The notes under the pieces are model-generated. The model did no database searches, had not been told where the DNA came from, and saw only the letters and a list, made by a program, of their open reading frames with translations. The position numbers and the translations under genes are program-made. 64,000 nt of DNA. Origin: Bacteroidota bacterium. GTDB lineage: Bacteria > Bacteroidota > Bacteroidia > NS11-12g > UBA955. Below are positions 8,783 through 18,196 of the stretch, one piece after another. Within the stretch, counting starts at the first letter, position 1; every line of letters begins with the position of its first letter. Location: positions 1 to 64,000 of the forward strand of contig JANXMZ010000045.1 of the NCBI GenBank assembly GCA_025354385.1, read 5' to 3'.

Positions 8783-11149
8783 ATGAAAAAATTATTACTA
8801 TTTACTCTTCTCGTTTTTAGCATCGGCATTCTTTCCTCGCAAACCTTAACCCAAATGGTAAGAGGCAGAGTTGTGGATGCCCAAACCCAATTACCTCTTA
8901 TAAAAGCAAGTATTGAAATTGTAGATTCAAACAATATAATTGCTTCGGGTATTAGCGATTTAAATGGCTATTTTAGCATTCCAAATGTGCCCATTGGCCG
9001 TATCAATATTCGGGTTAATATGATGGGATATGGAGAATATTTTGCCAACAATATTAACCATGTAAGCGGCAAGCAAACAGCTTTAGAAATTGAGCTAACA
9101 GAGAAAGTAGTAGAATTAAAAAGTGCTTCTATTAAAGCCAAGTCGAGATACAATGTCAACAACAACAATATTTCTTTAAGCGCCAAAAGCTTCGATATAG
9201 AAGATACCCGAAGATATGCCGGCAGTCGCAACGACCCAGCGCGAATGGCGAGCAATTTTGCGGGTGTTGTTGGCAATAACGACTCGCGCAATGATATTAT
9301 TATAAGAGGCAATTCACCTCAAGGTTTATTGTGGCGCATGGATGGTATTGATATTCCAAATCCGAATCATTTTGGAGCCATGGGGGCTAGTGGTGGTCCA
9401 GTAAGTATTCTTAATAACAATGTGCTTGCCAAATCAGATTTTCTGACCAGCGCCTTCCCTGCAATGTATGGCAACGCCACGGCGGGTGTATTCGATTTGC
9501 AAATGCGCAATGGCAATAAAAGCAAAACGGAATATACCGGTCAAATAGGATTTAATGGTTTTGAAGCAGGTGTCGAAGGCCCCTTTAACAAAAAAAGTAA
9601 GGCTTCCTTTATTGCCAATTACAGATACTCCACGCTTGCTATTTTTCAAAAAATTGGTGTCAATTTTGGAACAGGTACTGCCATTCCCTATTATCAAGAT
9701 ATTACTTTTAAAATAGATGTGCCATTAAAAAAAGATAAATTTAGTATTTTTGGAATTGGTGGTGCTAGCAATATTCATTTTACAAATGCCGATAATAAGG
9801 ATACTGCTAACTTATACTCTAACGCTAATCGCGATTTAAAATACAAAACTTCCATGGGTGTTGCAGGCGCAGCTTATACGCATTATTTTAATTCCAAAAT
9901 ATTTTTAAAAACCTCCATAGGTTCTACCTATACAGGGGTAAATACCCTTCAAGATTCCGTATGGAGCGGTGGCAGAAAACCCGAATACAGAGACAATTCG
10001 AAGCTGATGCGCTATATTTTAAGTAGTACTTTAAACTACAAAAAAAGTGCTGCTGTTAATTTTACATTTGGTATTAATGCACAAAACATTCGTTTCAATT
10101 TTAACGATAGTTTTTATTTCGATAACGCTTTTCATACCCTTCGCAATGACAAAGGAAATACAGTTTTGTTTCAAACCTTTATTACCAGCCAATACAAAAT
10201 ATCACCGCGTACTACTTTAAATTCAGGTCTACATTTTCAAACGCTAACACTCAATGGAAGCAAAGCTATTGAACCCCGCATTGGACTTACACATCAATTG
10301 TCTAAAAACAAAAAAATCAGTTTTGCCTCGGGTATGCACAGTCAGATGCAAACCATGCAGACCTATTATTTAAAAACCACTGCGCCCATCGACTCCACTC
10401 AAAGTGCTATCCATTATTTCGAAACCAATAAAAAACTAGGGTTCACCAAAAGCCTTCACAATGTAATTGCTTATGATTATTCATTTCATAAAACATGGCG
10501 TTTCAAAACAGAAGCCTATTACCAATACTTGTATAATATCCCTGTAAACACCTACAGTTCTTATTACTCTGCTGTTAACGAAGGGGCTGATTTTAACAAC
10601 CCGAATACCGATAGTTTAACCAATAAAGGAACAGGCCAAAACTATGGACTGGAATTTACTTTAGAGAAATATTTTAGCAAAGGTTTTTATTTGTTGAACA
10701 GCATTTCGCTCTACCAATCCAAATACAAAGGCAGCAATGGTATAGAGTGCAATACTGCCTATAATGGCAATTATATTGCTAATTTATTAGCTGGTAAAGA
10801 AATTAAATTGAGTCAGAAAAATGTAGTTGCATTCGATACCAAAATTACATTTGCTGGGGGTAAGCGTTATACGCCAATTAATATCAACCAATCTAAATTA
10901 GAGCATAAAGAGATTAAAATAACTGAGCAAACCTACCAGAAACAATTTGATCCTTATGCCCGTTTAGATTTTAAAATTACTTATCGCAGAAGTGGTAAAA
11001 AAATGACACAAGAATGGTTTTTAGACATTCAAAATATCACCAATCGCAAAAATATTTTTATTCAAGGCTACGATGTGGCAAAAGGAAAAATAACCACTCA
11101 GTATCAATTGGGTTTATTTCCTAATTTCAATTACAGGGTGAATTTTTAA
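8783..11149 (+). CDS. TonB-dependent receptor with carboxypeptidase-regulatory-like N-domain
   Basis: 788 aa, signal peptide, 'VRGRVVDAQTQLPLIKASIEI' CarboxypepD_reg repeat, plug 'NDIIIRGNSPQGLLWRMDGIDIPNPNHF', barrel. Confidence 0.92.
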   Translation: MKKLLLFTLLVFSIGILSSQTLTQMVRGRVVDAQTQLPLIKASIEIVDSNNIIASGISDLNGYFSIPNVPIGRINIRVNMMGYGEYFANNINHVSGKQTALEIELTEKVVELKSASIKAKSRYNVNNNNISLSAKSFDIEDTRRYAGSRNDPARMASNFAGVVGNNDSRNDIIIRGNSPQGLLWRMDGIDIPNPNHFGAMGASGGPVSILNNNVLAKSDFLTSAFPAMYGNATAGVFDLQMRNGNKSKTEYTGQIGFNGFEAGVEGPFNKKSKASFIANYRYSTLAIFQKIGVNFGTGTAIPYYQDITFKIDVPLKKDKFSIFGIGGASNIHFTNADNKDTANLYSNANRDLKYKTSMGVAGAAYTHYFNSKIFLKTSIGSTYTGVNTLQDSVWSGGRKPEYRDNSKLMRYILSSTLNYKKSAAVNFTFGINAQNIRFNFNDSFYFDNAFHTLRNDKGNTVLFQTFITSQYKISPRTTLNSGLHFQTLTLNGSKAIEPRIGLTHQLSKNKKISFASGMHSQMQTMQTYYLKTTAPIDSTQSAIHYFETNKKLGFTKSLHNVIAYDYSFHKTWRFKTEAYYQYLYNIPVNTYSSYYSAVNEGADFNNPNTDSLTNKGTGQNYGLEFTLEKYFSKGFYLLNSISLYQSKYKGSNGIECNTAYNGNYIANLLAGKEIKLSQKNVVAFDTKITFAGGKRYTPININQSKLEHKEIKITEQTYQKQFDPYARLDFKITYRRSGKKMTQEWFLDIQNITNRKNIFIQGYDVAKGKITTQYQLGLFPNFNYRVNF

Positions 11150-11177
11150 TTCTAATGTTTGCCATTCAAAAATACAT

Positions 11178-11329
11178 TTAACCACGGAGGAAACCCAAGT
11201 TAGAACCTTCGCAGAGTGCACCAAAAAATTGTTTATATATAAATATTTTCAATTGAAATTAGTAATTCTTTGTAGAAAAGTACTCAGTGTTCTTTGTGTC
11301 GGCTTTTCTTTGAGGGCTCTGTGGTTAAA
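11178..11329. repeat. Large imperfect inverted repeat of the TTAACCACRGAG / CTCTGTGGTTAA dispersed type
   Basis: Ends TTTAACCACGGAGG ... CTCTGTGGTTAAA; related sequence at 40454-40789. Confidence 0.55.
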
Positions 11330-11392
11330 GCTTTTTAATTAAATTTTCAAAATGATTCCATTTTTATTAATATTTGTAACAAACTAAATATA

Positions 11393-11782
11393 ATGAAAAC
11401 ACTGAATGAAAATGAACTCTCAGGACAGGTAATAGGTTTAGCGATTGATGTCCACAAATCACTCGGCCCAGGTCTATTAGAAAGTGCTTATCAAGAGTGC
11501 TTATTTTATAAATTAACGCAATCAGGATTATTCGTTGAAAAGGAAAAACCAATGCCACTTGTTTACGAGAATGTTAAGTTAGAATGTGGGTACAGAATCG
11601 ATTTATTAGTAGAAAAAAAATTAGTGATTGAAGTTAAAAGTGTTGATGCATTGAACGACATACATTTGGCACAAACTTTAACATATTTAAAACTTGGGGA
11701 ATTCAAACTTGGCTTACTAATTAATTTTAATACTGTTTTGTTGAAGGGTGGAATAAAACGAATTATTAATGGATACCATTAA
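11393..11782 (+). CDS. GxxExxY family protein (PD-(D/E)XK-like)
   Basis: GPGLLESAYQECLFYKL and 'YRIDLLVEKKLVIEVKSVDALNDIHLAQTLTYLKLGEFKLGLLINFN' match the GxxExxY family. Confidence 0.92.
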   Translation: MKTLNENELSGQVIGLAIDVHKSLGPGLLESAYQECLFYKLTQSGLFVEKEKPMPLVYENVKLECGYRIDLLVEKKLVIEVKSVDALNDIHLAQTLTYLKLGEFKLGLLINFNTVLLKGGIKRIINGYH

Positions 11783-11870
11783 CAAAAAGAGTAAGACTAG
11801 GACTCTGACCACAAAATAGAACCAAGTAAAAGGGATCAGGCACAAAACCTGTGGGGAAATGATTTAAAAT

Positions 11871-12263
11871 TTGATATTTGCGGGACAATATTTCCATATG
11901 CACGAATCCCTAAATGTACTATTAGATTTGGTCCTTCCCGAAGGAGTGAAGACGTATTTCGAGTTAAAATCACATCAATCAGACGCAGATAATTTGCATC
12001 TCTATTTAGAAGAGTTGAACAGTATCCCTGAAGAGTTTAATGGTCACAAGCTTGAGTCTAAGGGATTTTACAATGAAGTTACATTACAGGATTTCCCTCT
12101 TCGAGGGCGCAATGTTTATTTACATGTTAAGCGGCGTAGATGGCTGGATCATACAACAGGAAAGGTTGTTTTCAGAGATTGGGAATTAGTAGCAAAAGGA
12201 ACGCGAATCACAAAAGATTTTGCGGCTTTTTTAAAAGAGATCGGCCGATACTCAGGCTCATAG
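11871..12263 (+). CDS. ISAon1-like transposase N-terminal region (ORF A)
   Basis: 130 aa; 'HESLNVLLDLVLPEGVKTYFELKSHQSDADNLHLYLEE' and 'LRGRNVYLHVKRRRWLDHTTGKVVFRDWELVAKGTRITKDFAAFLKE'; ends in the frame overlap with ORF B. Confidence 0.85.
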   Translation: MIFAGQYFHMHESLNVLLDLVLPEGVKTYFELKSHQSDADNLHLYLEELNSIPEEFNGHKLESKGFYNEVTLQDFPLRGRNVYLHVKRRRWLDHTTGKVVFRDWELVAKGTRITKDFAAFLKEIGRYSGS

Positions 12264-13227
12264 TCTTCAAACCATTGCTTCTTTCTATGGTATTAAGGGA
12301 AAGAAATTACAGCGTTACTACCGAGATAAACTTAGCGAATACCAAGGTTGGGAGCACCAATTTGATGCCGAGCGGGGACTAATCTTTGAAGAAAACCTAG
12401 GCCCCCGATTATCTATTGATGAAACCTCCTTATCACATGGCGAATTATACACCGTGGTAACCAACAAAGAGGCCAAGGGCAAGAAAGGAACTCTAGTGGC
12501 TATCATAGAAGGAACAAAGTCAGATAACATAATCCCCTTTCTTCAAAAACTATCACAAAGAAAACGCAACAAGGTTGAAGAGATTACACTTGATTTGGCT
12601 GGCAATATGGGACTTATTGCTAAAAGGTGCTTCCCTAATGCTGTTCAGGTCATTGACCGATTTCATGTTCAGCAGCTTGCCTCGGAGGCGTTACAAGAGA
12701 TAAGAATCAAGTACAGATGGGATGCAATGGATGCAGAGAACATGGCAATAGAAAATGCTAAGGAAGAAGGCAAAGCATATACTCCTGAAGTTCTTGAAAA
12801 TGGTGACACGATTAAGCAACTACTGGCGCGCAGCCGCTATCTACTTTATAAATGGCATCAGAACTGGACGAAAGAGCAAGAACAACGAGGACTAATCTTA
12901 TTTGAAAAATATCCCGACATTAAGAAGGCATATGATTTAGCGCAAGAATTATCATGGATATTCACCAACACCAAAGAAAAAATCTATGGACTTACCAGGC
13001 TAGCAAAATGGTGCGAGAAGGTTGAGCAATCAGGTTTTAAATCCTTCAACACAATATCCAGAACTATTAACAATCACTATAAAAACATCATCAACTATTT
13101 TGATAACCGCAGCACCAATGCATCTGCTGAATCTTTTAATGCTAAGATTAAAGCTTTTAGAGCACAGCATAGAGGGGTAAGGAATATCAATTTCTTCCTC
13201 TTCCGATTGGCCAAATTATATGCCTAG
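12235..13227 (+). CDS. ISAon1/ISL3-like transposase catalytic region (ORF B, first internal Met at 12454)
   Basis: DDE-type motifs 'LSIDETSLSHGELYTVVTNK', 'LDLAGNMGLIAKRCFPNAVQVIDRFHVQQLASEAL', 'NASAESFNAKIKAFR'; +1 frame relative to ORF A, open from 12235. Confidence 0.88.
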   Translation, partial: KRSADTQAHSLQTIASFYGIKGKKLQRYYRDKLSEYQGWEHQFDAERGLIFEENLGPRLSIDETSLSHGELYTVVTNKEAKGKKGTLVAIIEGTKSDNIIPFLQKLSQRKRNKVEEITLDLAGNMGLIAKRCFPNAVQVIDRFHVQQLASEALQEIRIKYRWDAMDAENMAIENAKEEGKAYTPEVLENGDTIKQLLARSRYLLYKWHQNWTKEQEQRGLILFEKYPDIKKAYDLAQELSWIFTNTKEKIYGLTRLAKWCEKVEQSGFKSFNTISRTINNHYKNIINYFDNRSTNASAESFNAKIKAFRAQHRGVRNINFFLFRLAKLYA

Positions 13228-13328
13228 CCCACAACTTTTGGTCTTGATCCTTTTAAATCATTTCCCCACAGGTTTTGTGCCTGATCCAATTTCACCAGAG
13301 GTGAATGCAACGGCTCGAATATAAAAAA

Positions 13329-13350
13329 AGCACCCTTCACAGGGTGCTTT
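13329..13350. terminator. Rho-independent terminator of tRNA-Asp (- strand transcription)
   Basis: AGCACCCT-TCAC-AGGGTGCT hairpin flanked by A-run and T-run, immediately downstream of the tRNA. Confidence 0.75.
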
Positions 13351-13358
13351 TTATTTGG

Positions 13359-13432
13359 CGGTGTGGACGGGACTCGAACCCGCGACCCCTGCCGTGACAG
13401 GGCAGTATTCTAACCAGCTGAACTACCACACC
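13359..13432 (-). tRNA. tRNA-Asp (GTC)
   Basis: - strand GGTGTGGTAGTTCAGCTGGTTAGAATACTGCCCTGTCACGGCAGGGGTCGCGGGTTCGAGTCCCGTCCACACCG; cloverleaf with anticodon GTC, 7-bp acceptor stem. Confidence 0.97.
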
Positions 13433-13487
13433 GAAGCTGATTTTGGGAGTGCAAAGATATAAACTTTGACTTTTAAACCAAATAAAA

Positions 13488-14360
13488 TTATAGATTATTT
13501 TCAAATTGCAGTATTTGCTCGGTGGCAAAATCAATGCCACGGCAATTTACACGTGCTACTTGTGCCAATTTAAACTGCAAATTACTTACCTGATCGAAAT
13601 ACAAGGATTGTGGTCCGTCTGATAAGGCTTCTTCAGGATGATTGTGCACTTCTACCATTACACCATCTGCACCAGCAGCTATTGCGGCCATGCTCATTGG
13701 TGTAACAAGCTCGCGCACACCTGTACCTTGACTTGGATCTACAATAACAGGCAAATGACTTAAGGATTTTACCAAAGGAACGATGCCCAAATCTAAAGTA
13801 TTTCGTGTTGCAGTTTCAAAAGTTCTAATCCCCCTTTCGCAAAGAATTACTTTTTCATTGCCTCCAGATAAAATGTATTCCGCTGCTAATAACCATTCTT
13901 CCAAAGTACTGCTCATGCCTCTTTTTAAGAGTACAGGTTTATCAATTTTACTTAAAGCGCGCAACAATTGATAGTTTTGCATATTGCGAGTACCTACTTG
14001 AAGAACATCTGCATATTGATATACCTCATCTAGCAGATTGGTATCCATCACCTCTGTAACAACGCCCATTCCATATTTATCGGCTGCGTTGCGCATCAAT
14101 ATTAAACCCTCTTTCCTTAATCCTTGGAATGAGTATGGAGATGTACGGGGCTTATAGGCTCCACCTCTCAAAAGCTTAATATTTTGTTTCGCTAAAAATT
14201 CGCAAATTGTAAAAATTTGATCCTCATTTTCTACAGCGCATGGTCCAGCTATTAGTGCAATATTATTGCCGCCAATTTCGGTATTCTTAAGTTTTATGAC
14301 GGTGTCTTCTTTTTTCCATTCTCTAGAAACAAGTTGATACGGCTTTCTTTTGTTGTCCAT
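13488..14360 (-). CDS. aroF: 3-deoxy-7-phosphoheptulonate (DAHP) synthase, AroF/type I-beta family
   Basis: 'IALIAGPCAVENEDQ', 'LLRGGAYKPRTSPYSFQGL', 'VIVDPSQGTGVRELVTPMSMAAIAAGADGVMVEVHNHPEEALSDGPQSL' signatures. Confidence 0.94.
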   Translation of the reverse strand: MDNKRKPYQLVSREWKKEDTVIKLKNTEIGGNNIALIAGPCAVENEDQIFTICEFLAKQNIKLLRGGAYKPRTSPYSFQGLRKEGLILMRNAADKYGMGVVTEVMDTNLLDEVYQYADVLQVGTRNMQNYQLLRALSKIDKPVLLKRGMSSTLEEWLLAAEYILSGGNEKVILCERGIRTFETATRNTLDLGIVPLVKSLSHLPVIVDPSQGTGVRELVTPMSMAAIAAGADGVMVEVHNHPEEALSDGPQSLYFDQVSNLQFKLAQVARVNCRGIDFATEQILQFENNL

Positions 14361-14385
14361 TTAGTAGTTAAACAATTAAATATAA

Positions 14386-15717
14386 TTATAGTTCAGAGTA
14401 ATACAATCTAAATTCTATGCCTGCGTTTGGTATTTTTTTTCTGGTATCTAGCATCAATCGAGAAGGCGCAATGGGATTGTCAGTCGGAATAATTAAAAAG
14501 AAACCTCTGTTATTATTGGCACCCTTTCTCTGGTATTCTATAAATAGATTTTGAACATGTCTGGTAATATTAAATCTGTATTCATTCCTGTAATAATTAA
14601 TAACTGATTTGTAATAACCATCGTAAAAGGGTTCTGCCAAATCAACTAAACTTGTATTAACACCTGTTGTAGCATCAGGTTGTAACAAAAGCAATCTGGT
14701 AGGTAAAGGTGCAGCACTTGTATAGGAAGCATCCAATGGTCGAATAATAATTTCTGCCTTAGCTATTGAAATAGATTTTGTTTTTGCAATATTAAACAAA
14801 TGAGGTATGAGAATTCTTGTTTTACAACCCGTTAAACTTTGAATAAAAGTAGTATCAAAACTCGATTTCTTTGAGGCTGTTTTTTGCTTGATAATTTCAG
14901 CATTTTGACCAGAAAAACTATACTGTGAGAAACGCCTTGAATCATCTGTTAAAACTTTAAAATCACTTTGCAAACTATCGTTGTAATAAATTCTGATTTT
15001 GGAAAAGCTTCCTAACATATTGAAAGCAGCAATTGAGCCGGTACCAGAAACAGGATTAGCAGATGGTACAATGGCAATACCCTTTATTAGATTAAGAAAC
15101 GCCGCCTGACTAGCCAAATCAGTTGAATTGGCATTGAAAATTTTATTAGCAAAGGCAGCACTTAATTTTACAGAAATGCTTGGTGCAATTCTAACTTTAG
15201 AACCTAATTCGCGGATATAGCTACTATCAGCTGGTTTGTATTTTCCTGTAAATGTTCCTATCGCGGTAGGATTATATGGAACCGATTGATTGGAGTATGT
15301 AGAATTTGTTGAATCCATAGAGCTGGATAATTCGTAAACATTGAAACTCATTTCAGAATTCAAATCTCCATAATAAGCTGTGGGAGATGTAAATTGCATG
15401 ATAAGGACAACAGAGTCTAACTTTTCTGTATTAATGACATTACTTAATTGCGGCAAATTCAATTGAAAGAAAGACTGGGCTTGGTATTTTCCAAAGAAAG
15501 GATCATTAATAACACCAACTAGATTATTGCTCAAATTATCTGTACGAACGGAATCCTCTCTGATGGTGGAGGTTAAAATAGTAAAGGTATCGGCATACCC
15601 ATTCCCATCAAAACCCAAAGTACCCTCATTTACGAGGAAAACATTATCACTCTTCTTTTTACAAGCAGTAAAAACAACAGCGATTATTAAGAAAAAAAGA
15701 AAATATGAAAATTTCAC
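14386..15717 (-). CDS. DUF4270 family lipoprotein-like protein
   Basis: Signal 'MKFSYFLFFLIIAVVFTACKKK'; 443 aa; position next to the short glycogen synthase as commonly seen in Bacteroidota. Confidence 0.8.
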   Translation of the reverse strand: MKFSYFLFFLIIAVVFTACKKKSDNVFLVNEGTLGFDGNGYADTFTILTSTIREDSVRTDNLSNNLVGVINDPFFGKYQAQSFFQLNLPQLSNVINTEKLDSVVLIMQFTSPTAYYGDLNSEMSFNVYELSSSMDSTNSTYSNQSVPYNPTAIGTFTGKYKPADSSYIRELGSKVRIAPSISVKLSAAFANKIFNANSTDLASQAAFLNLIKGIAIVPSANPVSGTGSIAAFNMLGSFSKIRIYYNDSLQSDFKVLTDDSRRFSQYSFSGQNAEIIKQKTASKKSSFDTTFIQSLTGCKTRILIPHLFNIAKTKSISIAKAEIIIRPLDASYTSAAPLPTRLLLLQPDATTGVNTSLVDLAEPFYDGYYKSVINYYRNEYRFNITRHVQNLFIEYQRKGANNNRGFFLIIPTDNPIAPSRLMLDTRKKIPNAGIEFRLYYSEL

Positions 15718-15735
15718 TGCCTGCGAAATAAAAGC

Positions 15736-16551
15736 TTATTTAGCAGAACTCAATACTTGTTCGTAGAACGCGGAGTACCTTTCACCTAAATTTTCGTTAT
15801 TATCATGGTTCATGTTCGGCTTAGCTTTCAGCAATTTTTCCAAATCTGGATCTAGATTATCTGTACAGTTTACTATTGCATCGGCATTTTTAATACCACC
15901 AATGTGTAAACTTTTATTATCGCCATTGGCAAAAGCTGCAAAATGTTTGTCATCTATTTCATTCAACGAAGCTTTGCGACCAAAGTCTTTTCCAAGATCT
16001 TCTTTGAATTCATTTTCAAATACTGAATATATTACTTTAGCGCTTTTGAATACTGGTTCATCTTTATACAAAGTTTTAAGATACACAGGTATTAAACTGG
16101 TCATCCAACCTTGGCAATGGATAATGTCCGGTGCCCAACCTAATTTTTTAACTGTTTCTAGTACGCCTTTACAAAAGAAGATGGTTCGCTCATCGTTATC
16201 CGCAAAAAATTTATTTTTTTCATCCTTAAAAACAAACTTACGGTGAAAATAATCTTCATTGTCTAAAAAGTACACCTGCATTCTGGCTTCTGGAATAGAA
16301 GCTACTTTAATAAGCAGTGGATTGTCGTTGTCATCTATGGAGATATTTATCCCTGAAAGACGGACTACTTCATGTAAGCGGTTTCTGCGTTCGTTGATAA
16401 CACCAAAACGCGGCACCAGGACCCTTATTTCATTTTCCTTCTCCTGAATTGCTTGTGGAAGGAAACGAGCCACAGCAGAGACTGGTGATTCGTTTAAAAA
16501 AGGTGTCATCTCGGATGACACAAATAGAATTCTTTTCTTTTGAGCAGTCAT
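15736..16551 (-). CDS. Glycogen/starch synthase, short Bacteroidota GT5-type
   Basis: 'RILFVSSEMTPFLNESPVSAVARFLPQAIQEKENEIRVLVPRFGVINERRNRLHEVVRLSGI' characteristic. Confidence 0.9.
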   Translation of the reverse strand: MTAQKKRILFVSSEMTPFLNESPVSAVARFLPQAIQEKENEIRVLVPRFGVINERRNRLHEVVRLSGINISIDDNDNPLLIKVASIPEARMQVYFLDNEDYFHRKFVFKDEKNKFFADNDERTIFFCKGVLETVKKLGWAPDIIHCQGWMTSLIPVYLKTLYKDEPVFKSAKVIYSVFENEFKEDLGKDFGRKASLNEIDDKHFAAFANGDNKSLHIGGIKNADAIVNCTDNLDPDLEKLLKAKPNMNHDNNENLGERYSAFYEQVLSSAK

Positions 16552-16819
16552 GGTTTGTATAAGAAGTTAGTAAATTGTTTTACAAAGATAATACAATTTT
16601 TTCGGAATTATTTAAACACAAGTTCAAATATTTTTTAAGGAATCCGCTAAAACGCTTTGATACCAACGATTTTCATTTTTTTATTTTCTAAGTGTAAATA
16701 CCTAATTCCAGAGCCTTTTGGGGTATTTTTTTTAAAAAAACGAAATATGTCAAATAAATTGTACACCCAATAGGGGTCGAATCTTGCGCTTAATCCCCAC
16801 AAAATGGGAAATTATTTAA

Positions 16820-18154
16820 TTATGCTTTTTGCAATGTGAGTATAGAAATCTCAGGTCGTATGCCTAAACGACCAGGATAACCTAAATAACCGAAGCCTCG
16901 GTTAACATATAAGAATTGGTCTTCATTTTGATAGAGACCGGCCCATTGTTTGTACATATACTTAACAGGACTCCATTTAAAGTTGGCGGTTTCAATACCA
17001 AATTGCGCACCATGGGTATGACCAGAGAACATAATACTAATGTCGCTGTACTTTTTTTGGACTTCATATTCCCAATGGCTAGGATCGTGAGATAATAATA
17101 ATTTGGTGCCAATGTTTTCGGTTCCTTCATGAGCATTCGCCATCTTTCCATATTTAGGAAAACGACCTTTCGCTCCAAAATTTTCTATGCCTAATATAGC
17201 AATCTTGTCTTCGCCTCTTTCAAGAATTCTGTGCTCATTCATTAGTAGATCCCATCCCATTTGTTTGTGCACATCAATTAAACTATCCAAATTAGCCGCC
17301 TGTAATGGCGACATATGCTCTTTGCTCGACTTAGTGCCAGCAAAAGGCAAATCGGTATGTTTATCGGGCCAGCTATAATAATCGCCATAATCATGATTTC
17401 CCAAACAACTATATACACCCATTGGAGCTTTTACTTGAGAAAACAAACGGATATAATCATCGGTCATTTCATCGGCAATATTATTCACCAAATCGCCTGT
17501 AAAGAAAATGATATCTGGTTTTTGAGCCATTAATAATTTAATACCTTTCTCTACTGCCTTGATATCCCAGAAACTACCGCTGTGAATATCACTAATATGG
17601 CCAATGCGGATACCATCAAAAGAATCTGGTAATTTTTTTAATCCAACATTTACTTTGTGCAATTTATAGTCATGAGCACCTTTCATAACACCATAGCTTA
17701 AACCAGCAATGGTAAGTCCGCCAATACCTGCACTTACCTGCGAAATAAATTTCTTCCTTGAAACAAAGAATCTGGAATCAACGCCCGCATCTGAACTCGA
17801 AGAGAACAATAAGGTATATACTTTATTAAGGATTCTGTAGATATCTTCTACCAGTAAAGGAATTACCATAAAAATTTTGCCCAGTACTAAGGCGAAAAAT
17901 AAACCAGTTGTAAAAACAATAAAAGTGCGGCCTGCATTTACAAATTGACCAGTTATGGTTAGCACAAAAAGTACATAAAAAACAGCACTTAAAATCCAAT
18001 AAGTGAGGAAAGTAATTTTTCGGGCGGAAGGTGTTAAACCATAGGTTATTGTTTTTACTGCCTGAAAGGCATAAGTATCAAACAATATAAAGATGATGAG
18101 TATGGATATGATTCTAATAAGCATTGGCAATTGACTGGTTACGGATTGGAACAT
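16820..18154 (-). CDS. Membrane-anchored metallophosphoesterase (YkuE-like)
   Basis: N-terminal TMs; 'IGHISDIHSGSFW', 'FFTGDLVNN', 'CLGNHDYGDY', 'LLSHDPSHWE', 'FSGHTHGAQFG' metallophosphatase motifs. Confidence 0.94.
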   Translation of the reverse strand: MFQSVTSQLPMLIRIISILIIFILFDTYAFQAVKTITYGLTPSARKITFLTYWILSAVFYVLFVLTITGQFVNAGRTFIVFTTGLFFALVLGKIFMVIPLLVEDIYRILNKVYTLLFSSSSDAGVDSRFFVSRKKFISQVSAGIGGLTIAGLSYGVMKGAHDYKLHKVNVGLKKLPDSFDGIRIGHISDIHSGSFWDIKAVEKGIKLLMAQKPDIIFFTGDLVNNIADEMTDDYIRLFSQVKAPMGVYSCLGNHDYGDYYSWPDKHTDLPFAGTKSSKEHMSPLQAANLDSLIDVHKQMGWDLLMNEHRILERGEDKIAILGIENFGAKGRFPKYGKMANAHEGTENIGTKLLLSHDPSHWEYEVQKKYSDISIMFSGHTHGAQFGIETANFKWSPVKYMYKQWAGLYQNEDQFLYVNRGFGYLGYPGRLGIRPEISILTLQKA

Positions 18155-18196
18155 TAACGACTGGTTTTGATAAAGGATTAATATTGATTAACTACA

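Larger units (their letters stand above)
11833..13287 (+). mobile_element. Insertion sequence, ISAon1/ISL3-like, with 37-bp perfect terminal inverted repeats
   Basis: ggatcaggcacaaaacctgtggggaaatgatttaaaa (11833-11869) is the exact reverse complement of 13251-13287; encloses two transposase ORFs. Confidence 0.92.

Noticed and set aside
13337-13540. 67-aa - strand ORF
   Set aside because: Overlaps tRNA-Asp and the DAHP synthase end; spurious (typical tRNA-derived RILPCHGRGRGFESRPH translation).
15736-16551. Glycogen synthase looks truncated (271 aa)
   Set aside because: The short form next to a DUF4270 gene is the normal Bacteroidota version, not a pseudogene.
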